Below, piece by piece: positions 23,601 to 31,601 of a DNA stretch of 64,000 nucleotides. A model generated the notes under the pieces. It saw nothing but the letters and a program-made list of their open reading frames with translations, had not been told where the DNA came from and ran no database searches. A program made the translations under genes and the position numbers. Positions within the stretch are counted from its first letter, which is position 1; the number at the start of each line of letters is the position of its first letter. Source of the DNA: Ischnura elegans (Eukaryota > Arthropoda > Insecta > Odonata > Coenagrionidae); NCBI RefSeq assembly GCF_921293095.1, contig NC_060259.1, positions 41,893,812 through 41,957,811 on the forward strand. The letters run 5' to 3'.

Positions 23601-24081
23601 CTCTTTTGAGTGATGCTCTCAATTTGAGTCATTTCTTTTGGATTACATTAGGTGGCCATAAGCTATACCCTTGTCTTTCTTTCATTTGTGCCCTGATGTG
23701 TCGTTTGATACCCAAGTTAAATATTCGAAAATTTTGTTTTAGGTTCATGCCAAAACACTCAGGAAAATTCTGGACCAAGTACTTTTAGTCCTGCACATCC
23801 TAATCCTACCAGCCCATGGCATTTTAGCAAGAAGACGCCTCTTCCTACGAAGCCGTGGAAACCAATCACAGGTAGAGTTTGTTCCTTACGGCATTGCATT
23901 CTCTAATGAATTCTAGTTTAATACTATTAAATTCCGGGTAAAAATTTGCGGCCCTAAAATTTTCAATTTTTTTGTTTCAGGTTCTCCTAAGGGACAGGAA
24001 GGAATTCAGAATGGTGTATACAGAAATATTGTGAATGTCTTCACAATGCTGAGTTTTGTAGCGCTTACATCAATTCTTTGA
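8418..24081 (+). CDS. DUF7042/7043/7044/7045-family secreted, probably GPI-anchored protein (12 exons)
   Basis: Exons are 8418-8698, 11018-11226, 12871-13065, 14371-14480, 15167-15330, 16236-16394, 18083-18150, 18356-18436, 20302-20466, 22318-22515, 23743-23871 and 23981-24081. Every junction is GT-AG, the phases match, and the sum is 1860 nt, giving 619 residues. Residues 26-39 form a hydrophobic signal-peptide core ending ASAA just before CYFPGELQG. The ectodomain is Cys-rich, with blocks such as GHWPGPNNQRY (about 235-245), LCAKLYSDC (about 445-453), RRDIGSYECFVG (about 495-510) and YIKEAGEHC. It ends in a Ser/Pro/Thr-rich linker and a hydrophobic tail (602-619) preceded by an NG pair, the layout of a GPI-attachment signal. 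I recognise the family from memory as arthropod proteins of unknown function; domain assignment needs a profile search. It should act at the cell surface. Internal exons are GC-rich relative to introns. Upstream untranslated exons are not visible. Confidence 0.88.
9290..10380. repeat. Diverged tandem duplication in intron 1
   Basis: Two segments, about 9390-9737 and 10080-10375, run collinearly with many matching blocks: TTCCTT(C/T)AATG, CATTCATTA, CTAAAATGCCTT against GTAAAATACCTT, TAATATT(C/T)ACCC, CTCTCCACCAAT and CATATTCACTT. Divergence is high, so the duplication is old. The hAT MITE at 9738-9886 sits at the end of the first copy. Confidence 0.65.
9738..9886. mobile_element. 149-bp GC-rich hAT-type MITE
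   Basis: Termini are CAGGCCCATGCTGG and CCAGCACGGGCCTG. The 8-bp flanks GTTCTACT (9730-9737) and GTTCTATT (9887-9894) match at 7 of 8. It is far more GC-rich than the intron around it, which creates chance open frames. Confidence 0.85.
11018..11226 (+). CDS. Exon 2
   Basis: The acceptor is TTTTTTCTAG and the donor A|GTGAGT. It completes the Asp codon from exon 1 and encodes GGAICIRCFHLSLRS, then a Cys-rich, Pro-rich segment ending KFHEILLF. Reading phase and cysteine spacing continue the N-terminal domain. Confidence 0.9.
11371..11557. repeat. Foldback MITE in intron 2
   Basis: The left arm at 11371-11408 and the right arm at 11522-11557 are near-perfect inverses, with shared cores GAAATCGTTTCAGGC and GCCTGAAACGATTTC, separated by about 115 bp. 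Non-coding. Confidence 0.7.
12871..13065 (+). CDS. Exon 3
   Basis: The acceptor is TGTGTTACAG and the donor A|GTGAGT. Only the frame that joins exon 2 gives AYCPLDGRFAFTYAT, CSGSEMENCP and FRFRGCS. The longer open frame at 12862-13257 is in another phase and is a shadow. Confidence 0.9.
13904..14042. repeat. Inverted-repeat MITE in intron 3
   Basis: ACTAGTAAAATTAGACATTG at the left and its near-inverse CAATGTCTAATTTTACTGGT at the right bound a 139-bp segment containing AACGCGTTTCGTTGTTGCAA. The superfamily is not clear. Confidence 0.65.
14371..14480 (+). CDS. Exon 4
   Basis: The acceptor is TGTGTTACAG and the donor GCG|GTATGT, phase 0. It encodes VTFQCLGHWPGPNNQRYLAL and ends RYRCA. Confidence 0.9.
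15167..15330 (+). CDS. Exon 5
   Basis: The acceptor is CTCTCTTTCAG and the donor CT|GTGAGT. It encodes LYHEDADTGIISMAFSSDST, CTSDL and IHWTQPLDPSPC. It is GC-rich compared with the flanking introns. Minus-strand open frames here are shadows. Confidence 0.92.
16236..16394 (+). CDS. Exon 6
   Basis: The acceptor is CCTCCTTTGCAG and the donor TG|GTGAGT. It encodes FPSWAEGQWEHMAVESNTL, then TTYTFRCLASEDATGQR. Confidence 0.92.
16606..17285 (-). mobile_element. Decayed LINE 3' end (RTE/BovB-like), interrupted by a MITE
   Basis: On the minus strand one frame reads short blocks of a familiar non-LTR C-terminus: GVEAFETWCFR, RLSNEEVLRKAGEKRTLLK, HDGLMKTIVEG, then KEMKYVAMKRLADRR and SNQSWDC-like residues near 16630. 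Stops and frame changes show it is dead. The MITE at 16706-16932 splits it; the reading frame on the two sides is continuous if the MITE and one 3-bp duplication are skipped. Confidence 0.75.
16706..16932. mobile_element. MITE family C copy 1 (AGGCCGTTTTACAC termini)
   Basis: Termini are AGGCCGTTTTACACGG and GTGTAAAACGGCCT. It sits inside the LINE fragment, and TTT on each side (16703-16705, 16933-16935) is the simplest 3-bp target duplication, pointing to a PIF/Harbinger-like source. Related copies are at 25834-26068 (opposite orientation) and 36469-36688. Confidence 0.75.
18083..18150 (+). CDS. Exon 7 (68 nt)
   Basis: A short exon supported by the acceptor TTTTCTTTTCAG, the donor GG|GTAAGG, and phase continuity on both sides. 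It reads CGEEIYSCIWMKLRGINVLE. Confidence 0.88.
18356..18436 (+). CDS. Exon 8 (81 nt)
   Basis: The acceptor is TTAATTCCAG and the donor GGAA|GTAAGT. It encodes RMNESLCMDSNFRDDAW. The preceding intron is only 205 bp. Confidence 0.88.
19445..19744. mobile_element. hAT-type MITE, family D copy 1
   Basis: It begins CAGTGGCGCAGCGAGGG and ends TAGCTGCGCCCCTG. The flanks TAATTGTC (19437-19444) and TAACTGTC (19745-19752) match at 7 of 8 bases. The 300-bp interior is non-coding with poly-G/C runs inside the left end. A sister copy is at 57003-57300. Confidence 0.9.
20302..20466 (+). CDS. Exon 9
   Basis: The acceptor is TTCTTTTTTTAG and the donor GAAG|GTAATG. It encodes CPIAGEYTGFIPDD, LCAKLYSDC and EIMFYRVSAC, the start of the second conserved Cys-rich unit of the family. 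Confidence 0.92.
20838..21071. mobile_element. Near-perfect palindromic foldback element in intron 9
   Basis: Arms 20834-20930 and about 20937-21032 are almost exact inverses (for example GTTGTAACGTTGAAACTAGT against ACTAGTTTCAACGTTACAAC). A tail of about 40 bp follows the right arm. The whole segment is bracketed by a perfect 12-bp direct repeat TTCAAGATAGAT (20826-20837 and 21072-21083), a likely target duplication. Confidence 0.75.
21770..22208. repeat. Inverted-terminus MITE just upstream of exon 10
   Basis: Left end GATTAAGTCTGAATAACACG, then ATCATTGTTTC; the right end is its imperfect inverse (GAAACAATGAT, then CCGGATTAAG). About 440 bp, ending 110 bp before the exon 10 acceptor. It has no coding frame. 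Confidence 0.6.
22318..22515 (+). CDS. Exon 10
   Basis: The acceptor is TTTTTTTCTAG and the donor AGAG|GTGGGT. It encodes YRCLGQWEEDGVMYTYTQRR, DIGSYECFVGS and YIKEAGEHCQRN. This is the most conserved-looking part of the protein. Confidence 0.93.
23205..23345 (+). repeat. tRNA-derived SINE fragment
   Basis: CCTGGTTCAAGTCTTGG at about 23273-23289 resembles a tRNA B box, preceded by a plausible tRNA-like head. The cloverleaf is incomplete, so this is a SINE and not a tRNA gene. Confidence 0.45.
23743..23871 (+). CDS. Exon 11: Pro/Ser/Thr-rich linker
   Basis: The acceptor is TTTTGTTTTAG and the donor ACAG|GTAGAG. It codes for a low-complexity linker (SPAHPNPTSPW, TPLPTKPWKP), consistent with an extended stalk before a membrane anchor. 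Confidence 0.85.
23981..24081 (+). CDS. Exon 12: C-terminal hydrophobic tail and stop
   Basis: The acceptor is TTTTTTTGTTTCAG. It encodes GIQNGVYRN, then a hydrophobic run VNVFTMLSFVALTSIL and TGA (24079-24081). A terminal hydrophobic stretch with no cytoplasmic residues after it fits a GPI-attachment signal better than a transmembrane helix. Confidence 0.9.
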
Positions 24082-25040
24082 GTGTGAGTTTTAATTATTT
24101 TGTGATGAAAAATCAGTATTTTTAAAATGATTATTGTGATACCTGATTCTCCAGGAACAGTGTAATTTATCACCGTTAATATCTGAATAATCAGATATGG
24201 GTGTGTTTTTGTTAAATGTTTGTGCACAATAATGAATGGCCTGCGAAGTACACGTAAAAACTGACTGTATGAAACGGAAGGCCTTGTTTCTGTTGACGAA
24301 TGTCGTCTCAGAAGCTTATTAAGAGTTGTGACACGTAAGAGTGCGGTGATACACAATCACTCCCACTGTTACTGAACTGTGTGTTAGCAAGTTTTATTTG
24401 CCAGTTTAGAATTGCCTCCTCGGAAACTTAAATAGCGTTTTAAGGTGTAAGAAAACTGGGTAATGAGAAAAATTTGTTAGGTCTCATGTATCGATTGCGG
24501 TGTAAATCTTATTGTACAATCTGAGAAATTGTCAAGCGACCTTTGAATGTGAATCTACCCTCATGAGGCCCATTGTGTTTTAGTGAAGTTCTTATCAGCA
24601 TGACGATCTGTCGCATGAATTTTCCGAAGTTGTGTGCCAAGAACAAACCAAATGGTATGACTGAGTTCACCAACCGAGTGAACTCATTTATAGAGGGATC
24701 AAATGCTGATTAGTGATTGTACTGTGGATAAACTACAAGGTGTAATAAGTTTTTGGGAAATTGAGGTGCAAGTATTATTTGAAGGATGTGTTATTATATC
24801 TGGTATATATCTTTATCTCTGATTGAAAGTTCCTCCAGAAACATTGTTTCTTAGTATTCGATTCCTTTTCTGAATTGTGAGATAGAGTTTTACCATTTTT
24901 GTAAATATTCATTTTTATGCTGGTAAAATGATAGGTCTATTTATAACTAATTAGTTATAATATTTTTACTTTTATTGAACTTTGATTAAAATATCTATGT
25001 ATTTTAAGTTTACAATAAAATATAAAACAAATGCATTGAA
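24082..25040 (+). other. Probable 3' UTR of the 12-exon gene
   Basis: This AT-rich non-coding sequence follows the TGA. AATAAA at 25014-25019 is the first strong poly(A) signal in a suitable context, giving a 3' UTR of about 0.95 kb. No acceptor or coding frame follows. Confidence 0.55.
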
Positions 25041-25255
25041 AATGATGACTTACAATTAGTTCCACCCTAGATCGTTCTCGTTGGTGCAGTGTTCGTAAGC
25101 GGCCGCGCTAACTGCCTTTCAAGATGGGTGCTTAGTCGACGTGTGAAAATTTTTAGCTAGCCCGTGAAAACAAAACAGGAAATATTGAATTAAAGTTTTT
25201 ACCATTGCTTTTACTGATAAATTAACTTATGCAATTAACCAAAAAAGATAAGTCG

Positions 25256-25390
25256 AAAGTCACTTGCTAATCAAAATAAAGTCAGACTTATTTTCTTTTG
25301 CTTGTAATAGTGCCCTCCGTAATTAGGCCACTAGCTAAAAAAAAGGCGGATAAACTTCAGTTATTAGAAGGATGGAACATCTATTATTAC
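25256..25390. repeat. Dispersed repeat copy 1
   Basis: Matches 27131-27260 along its whole length: AATAAAGTCAGA, GTGCCCTCCGTAA against GTGTCCTCTGTAA, and GGATGGAACATCTATT. Copy 1 runs directly into the palindrome at 25440-25638. Confidence 0.6.
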
Positions 25391-25439
25391 TTTTGGCCGA
25401 AATTAAGTTGAAGGATTTGGTGCTTTCCCGGCGTACCTT

Positions 25440-25638
25440 GTTGATGAAGTCTTCTCGGGAAATCAGCCGAGTCAGGATGGACATTGCTGGCAACGTTTCA
25501 ATGGCCTTCTCTGCCACCGTCTCCAGGACGAATGAAGGGCGCATATTCGCCCTGAAGACGATGGCAGAGAAGGCCATTGTAACGTTGGCAGCAATGTTCA
25601 TCCTGACTCGGTTTATTTCCCGAGAAGACTTCATCAAC
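25440..25638. repeat. 199-bp palindrome (foldback MITE)
   Basis: GTTGATGAAGTCTTCTCGGG at the left and CCCGAGAAGACTTCATCAAC at the right are perfect inverses, and pairing continues inward through GGCCTTCTCTGCCA/TGGCAGAGAAGGCC. The open frames on both strands are the expected result of a palindrome. Confidence 0.8.
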
Positions 25639-25833
25639 GTAATCAAGTTAATTTAATCAAGAAAACATTATTAAAAAATTATATTCCCATTTATAAATGC
25701 TTAAGGAGCTTACGAAATAGATTGAACTAACTAACATAATATTAAAGTCGGGAAGTTGAAAGAGTTCTGGGTAAGTTATGCTACGAGTAGTGTGAATGAT
25801 GATTGCTGCGCATTAAAGCTTGAGGTCTCTTGA

Positions 25834-26068
25834 AGGCCGTTTTACACGAGGCACGTTATTGCACAATCTGTCGTGAGGAGGAGGTCGCAGTCAAAATTGC
25901 ATCGTGTAAAGCGGTGAATTGCTAGAAAGCATGCCAGAATGCACGTACGTGAGGTGGCAAAATTACCTCTGCTCTAATTTCTTTCTTGCATTCGCACAAT
26001 TGCGCGCGATAAAGAGAAATTAATTCAGTTCTAACCTGCGCAATTGCGTGCCCTATGTAAAACGGCCC
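25834..26068. mobile_element. MITE family C copy 2 (inverted orientation)
   Basis: Starts AGGCCGTTTTACACGAGGC and ends CCCTATGTAAAACGGCCC. The reverse complement aligns with copies 1 and 3 through GCGCAATTGCG and CTAACCTGCGCAATT. The target duplication is unclear. Confidence 0.75.
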
Positions 26069-26245
26069 TAAGATCGTTGGTAAAGGCAAAGAATTTTTCC
26101 GGAAGGCTGCTGATGGAGAACCTTGAATGTTAAGTACGATATTACTTCATGTGATACACTGTTTCTCATCATGTATGTACCATACGCTATTAGTCTCCTG
26201 CGTGCCTTAGTCAGAATAATTTTCATTAACTTGAGTGCGTCTACG

Positions 26246-26794
26246 CAGGGCCGGCCCTAGCAGGTGCGGGGCTAGGGGCGAACCTTCTGTGCGGGGCCCT
26301 TCACTTAAAATATTTAACTCTATGCCCCATCTACAAACTCGAGAATTTTGAATCCCTACCACTCTCTGGCTAAGTATGTGTTCCCCTCCCAAATTCAGAC
26401 TTCGTAATTACGCCGTTATGATACCATCACGCAGTTGAGTTCAAAATAGTATAATACAAATAAAATTTATAATTATATTTATTCATAAAATTCCTCCCCT
26501 CACCACACTACGCCTTCAACTACCTAGCCTACCTACGCTACTACGCTCTCAATCATGTCAAGTTCTCTCACTCGTTGTTATCACTCACACGACACAGTAC
26601 TGTACTGACAAACGCAATTGCACAATAAAAATTACTGCATTATTATTCCTTTTTCATAATATTATTTTTTGTCTAGCACGGATTTAACAATACAGTAATA
26701 GTTGAAATTTTGTTTTCAAAAATATCGTACATTTTAATTTTTTTTTCACGAACGCGGGGCCCGGGGCGGTCGCCCCGCCCTAAGGCCGGCCCTG
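26246..26794. mobile_element. hAT-type element, 549 bp
   Basis: Termini are CAGGGCCGGCCCTAG and CTAAGGCCGGCCCTG. The flanks CGTCTACG (26238-26245) and CGTCTCCG (26795-26802) match at 7 of 8 bases. The ends are very GC-rich and the centre AT-rich; non-coding. Confidence 0.88.
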
Positions 26795-27130
26795 CGTCTC
26801 CGGTTCGATTGGTGGACACCATGGTTCACGGTGAAGGTTGGTTCCAACCCCTCAGAAATGATGTCAGAATCGCCTTTGCGCCCCTCTGGTTTTACTTCCC
26901 AATCCCACCTAGCAGCTTTATGCTAATTTCAGATTGTCCCACCTGCCACAATCATAATTCCCATATTTTTTATATGAAACTTTCCCTCGGAGTAGTGGTT
27001 AATTCAGTAATGGGGAGGCAAAGGCACGCGTAAAGCTGTGACTTGCTTCGAGTGAGGTTGGAATTATCACAAAAATATTTAGAGGGTATATTCTTTAGCA
27101 GGGACTCAAAATATTGCCGGACCAACATAA

Positions 27131-27260
27131 GTCACATGTTATTCAAAATAAAGTCAGATTTCTTTACTCTTGATTGCATTAGTGTCCTCTGTAACTAGAC
27201 CACTGATTAAAACATGCGGATGAAACGAAGTTATTAGGAGGAGGATGGAACATCTATTCA
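27131..27260. repeat. Dispersed repeat copy 2
   Basis: Partner of 25256-25390; similarity ends after GGATGGAACATCTATT. Sequence after it (27260-27480) is unrelated to the palindrome next to copy 1. Confidence 0.6.
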
Positions 27261-27585
27261 GAAAGATGTCTTTATTCCTATTTATTAATGGTTCAGTTTT
27301 TTCACTAACCTGTTTGAATTGTGGAATGACACGGCAGTTAGCACAGAAGTTGACCTCCTGTCTAATTTGGAGAGGAGCCAGGGGCGGCGTGGAGTGTTTT
27401 TCAGTGTTGTTGGAGCGGAGCGATTACCCCTCACTCTCCGCTTCGAGCCCGATGGATAATAACCATTAAATTGCCACTTCAGAGCACTTCTTGCTGGGTG
27501 GATAAATATATCAAGAGGCTTCAATCAATCACAAAATAATGTAACCTTCGATGTTTCTCACCGTTTCTGATTAATTAGTACAGAA

Positions 27586-28213
27586 TAATAGGGTAATTTC
27601 CTTCATCAAAGAAAACGAAAGGCATTGATTGCGATTCATTACCCACCAGTACTGTATTCATAATATACAAATTATTTCGTTTTAGAAATACCGGTTTAGA
27701 CGAATGGCAATGGTCCATTTTTATCCTCATTTGAAAAGGGCCAGATTGGCGCCCATGCGATGCCACTCCACGTGACGTCACAGGGACCTAGTTTCTATAC
27801 GAGAAGATAGGAGTTATACATCGTCTGAGATTACCAATGCATGCATGAGGCGCAGAGCTCAGGGAAACATGTCTTAATAATCACCTATTAAAACTGGCTA
27901 AGGTCGGAAAGTTTTCAGAAAAGAAACAGGGTACTCAGCTACCCGCTAGCAGCCGGCGTCGTATCAGCGCTAAGCCTCGCCTCAAGGTCACCTCACAAGG
28001 CGGCAGCGGGAACCAGAAATACGTCACACGGAGAGATTTCCCGACATTCATACTTACCCGTCGCGTTTTCGAGCGCTTGAAAATTTTCACTTTTCATTTA
28101 ATCGCGAAAAATAGATATCGTCATTTAAAAATCTAAAAGCGTGAAATACGTACTCCAGGAGTAATAATCTTTCGATTTAGACAATAAAAAAATAATAGGA
28201 AACCACCCTATTA
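27586..28213. mobile_element. 630-bp MITE family E copy 1
   Basis: Inverted ends ATAGGGTAATTTCC and GGAAACCACCCTAT. The whole length matches the copy at 48272-48905, with many substitutions and a few indels. The minus-strand open frame at 27575-27781 recurs in the other copy only because the DNA is shared. Confidence 0.8.
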
Positions 28214-29088
28214 CGACTACTAAACTGGACCCCTCATTTATGCCAAAAATCTGATCCCTTTTATACATGCCAGATGGTTTCCAAGATGTTTAGCAATGTA
28301 ACTTTTTTGTTGATTTGAGTATAAGCAGCCATCGTTTTGGATGACACTGAGAAAATCTGATAAGATTTGAATTGCAATGCATTGAGTGCATTGTGTTGCA
28401 AAACCTACATTTTGTGAAAATGACTTCAAGGTCTACTAAGAAGGCAAGAAGTCTAATTATATTAAATAGGAAAAAATGTAACATTTTAAGCAGGAACGGG
28501 CATAACCATCACTGGTAGCATATGCTCCGGTTATCGAATATGAAATGGCTACTTATGCCTAGTGGTAATAATACCGCAATGTCAATAGATATAAGTTCGA
28601 GAAAATTATTAGATTGACATGCTGAAATGCATTCTACCGAATGGGGTATAACTCACCCCACTAGCCTTTTGTTTATATTGAATTTTGCCTTTATTGCTAT
28701 TTGTGCCTTTTTGTTTATATTGAATTAAATTAAAGATTGAAGGTGAAAATCGCCGACTGATTCCATAATTTTAAATTATCTTTCAAAAATAGAAAAATTA
28801 CAATTTTTTTGACAGTCAAATCCGTTGGTAGCCACTTCGTATAGTATAAAACAGTCACAAAACTATAAAATTATTACGTAGTTTAAGCCTATACTATGAG
28901 TCTTTAACCATTATCAACATGCTGAACAAATCATAAATAATTTCAGAGTTATATCGTATTTGGTCCCATACTTTTTCAAATTTCGTCACTTTCTAATAAA
29001 ATTCAGCAGTAATGTTACATGGGCGTACCCAACAAATTTTCTTTAAACCCACAAAAAATGATATGCATTAGTATAAGATATGTAACTA
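28214..29088. other. AT-rich stretch, no gene recognised
   Basis: No coding or RNA gene is seen. It includes the simple duplicated motif TTTTTGTTTATATTGAATT near 28670-28730. GGGCGTACCCA at 29021 may be the outer terminus of the composite element that follows. Confidence 0.35.
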
Positions 29089-29417
29089 ACAAGGGGAGAC
29101 CACGTACCTTGCTCCGCCTTTTTCAAATGCCGTATTTTTTATGGTCTTCGGAATGGTGAAAACATCTCTGAACTAGTAGTTGTTCCATTGAATGGGCCTT
29201 AGCTTGGCTGTAATTAATTAATTTTCATGCGGAATTTTTCACAAGTCGTATATATTTTCAAAATATCGCACCTACTGGAAAATGGGTTAGGTGGGGTAGT
29301 GATGATTCCCACCCAGGGGGCCAGGGTTCGGAACTTCGTCGTGGCAATTTATTTTGTTGTCTTCATTGTGATCACACGGCGTCAAGTTTTGCATTAATTT
29401 TAATTGCAGCAAGCATA

Positions 29418-31366
29418 CCCATACAAAAAAATCTGTGCTGCGACTGCACTAAATCTGCACTGTAACTGGACTAAACTCTGTGTTTAGCACAGTCACAGTA
29501 CACTTTTCTGTACTAGACTGTACTATGGCAGCTAGAATTTGAGAAGAACTGTACTGTAACAGTGCTGGATCACTGTGCTTGAACTGTGCTAGAGCTCAGA
29601 CTGCACTTTGACTGGGCTGGGTAACATCACTGGAGCTGTACTATGGCTCAAACTGGACTGTGACTGGGTTGGGTAACTGGACTGGAACTGTACTATAGCT
29701 CAAACTGGACTGTGACCGGGCTAGAAAACATGACTGGAAGTGTACTGTGGCTAAAAGTGGACTGTGACTGGGCTGGGTAGCATGACTGGATCTGTACTAT
29801 GGCTCAAACCACTGCGACAGGGCTGGACTTAAACTAGTCATTGACAGGAGAAAGTATTTCCTATATTATTTCATATTACGATCAACTATCATTTCCATGA
29901 GAATATGAATGCGTAAATTATATAAAAATTTATGCTGACATTACAGCGGCAATGCATAGCTCCAGCTTGCTTATTATTTTGGTAAAGTATGGTCAAAAGA
30001 ACAACTTCCGCCGATACTCAGCCATCTTTGTTAGAGCATTGGTGTTGAACCGGTTGTAACATTACTTGTTTACGTGCTCTGAATTCTACGCTGTACGATG
30101 GATACGTCGATGTAAGATCGACGCTAAGAACATGAAGAAGTGAACTTTACTTCTATTACATCAAAATTAGCTACTTAGCCGGGAAATTTTCTTGCGGGTG
30201 AAGTGATATCGTCGATTTTGCTGAAATCCGTGTGGTTCGCGATGAATCAACTTTCCACGATTGATTTCGACGACTCGCAATCTACTCCTTGCGAAGCACG
30301 AGAGAGTTGAAAAAAGACATATCTTTATTTATACTCTGCTGCTGGAGGTAAGTACTCAACTTCTCTAAAATTAAATTCAGACAAACTTAAACAGTCAAAT
30401 TTTGAAGTAACACTTTATTAGATATCAGTATGTAATGTTTTTTCCTTTTAATTTCAGGAAGGAAGCCAAAGAGGCAAATGAATTGAGCGGCCATGCCTCA
30501 ACAAGACTTTCATTTTTATGTTTATAATCATGAGTATATTTGTATTTAATAAATTTCTTTTATTTTCATATCTTATTGTCATTTATTGTGCTCCACGGCG
30601 TTAGTACTGAAACTTCATCAACAAAAACTATCGAGGTGGGCATATTTGTGGCAACTATACAAATAGCACTGAAGTAAATTTTGGTGGTTTTTATGTTGAG
30701 TGCCCGTTGATGTGCAGTATAGGATTTGTCAATTTTTCTCATAGAACCTAAGGGCTTCGATAGCAATATTTTTAGTACCATAAACTTTGTTCATATTAAG
30801 GAAGTGGAACGTAACAAATTCAGTGAGTGTCTGTTAGGAATATGGTTTATCTTTCCTTAGACTAGTCAACATTCGAATGAGTGTAGTCGTTTTGGCCACT
30901 GTTATCTCTTTGCGGTTTTCTGATTGTATCAGGCAACCAATCTTCAAACACCTAAAAAGGGAACTATTTATCTCTGCTAATTGGCCTATCTTGATTTAAT
31001 TCTGCTTCTTGTTTTCAATAAGATATACAGGGAATGCAATAGCCACATCAAGACTCAATTATTGATAATGGACAGAGTATTACAGTAAAAACTGTGCTAT
31101 GGCAGCTGCACTGTGGCTGTGCTATGGCAACTGCACTCTGACTGTGCTAAGGCAACTGTACTCTGACTGTGCTATGGCAACTCCACTGTGACTGTGCTAT
31201 GACAACTCCACTGTGACTGTGCTATGGCAACTGCACTCTAACCGTGCTATAACTGTACTGCGATGTTTCAATTCAAGTGCAGTTTAAGTAGAGTCACAGT
31301 ACAGCCCTTTTAGCACAGTTACAGTGCAGCTTTAGTACAGCCACAGCACAGATTTTTTTGTATGGG
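29418..31366. mobile_element. 1.95-kb non-autonomous element with TA duplication and subterminal repeats
   Basis: Perfect inverted ends CCCATACAAAAAAATCTGTG, flanked by TA (29416-29417, 31367-31368). The opposite arm of the host composite shows the uninterrupted sequence with a single TA, which confirms the boundaries. Both ends carry arrays of degenerate units of about 25-45 bp (GACTGTGCTATGGCAACT on the right, CTGTACTATGGCTCAAACTG on the left). The centre holds a candidate spliced transcript (30105-30560). TA duplication suggests a Tc1/mariner-type source; no transposase is seen. Confidence 0.85.
30105..30570 (+). ncRNA. Candidate two-exon transcript inside the TA-flanked element
   Basis: A consensus donor GAG|GTAAGT at 30348 and an acceptor TTTTAATTTCAG ending at 30458 define an intron of about 110 bp, and AATAAA at about 30547 follows the second exon. 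Only very short open frames span the junction; the best ATG (30242) gives 22 codons. It may be a captured host exon pair or a non-coding transcript. No expression evidence is available. Confidence 0.35.
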
Positions 31367-31601
31367 TAGGCATGAGACAATTTTTTATCACCATAATGGG
31401 GTTTAGGTATTTAAGCAGAGTCATTTCAAACGCGGAGATACGACGACTACACTAGCAAGGGTTGGTGTGCGCTAAAATGTTAACTTTTCTTATGCTGATC
31501 AACTTCCACATTAAAAATGAAAACCACTCTTGCGAGAGCACATACCATTAAATGCTCGCGGCGAGCAACAATATGCGTATAGACATAATTAATAAGAACA
31601 C

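Noticed and set aside
25335-25656. 103- and 94-codon frames on opposite strands with similar proteins
   Set aside because: Both are the same palindrome read from each side; no start context or domain.
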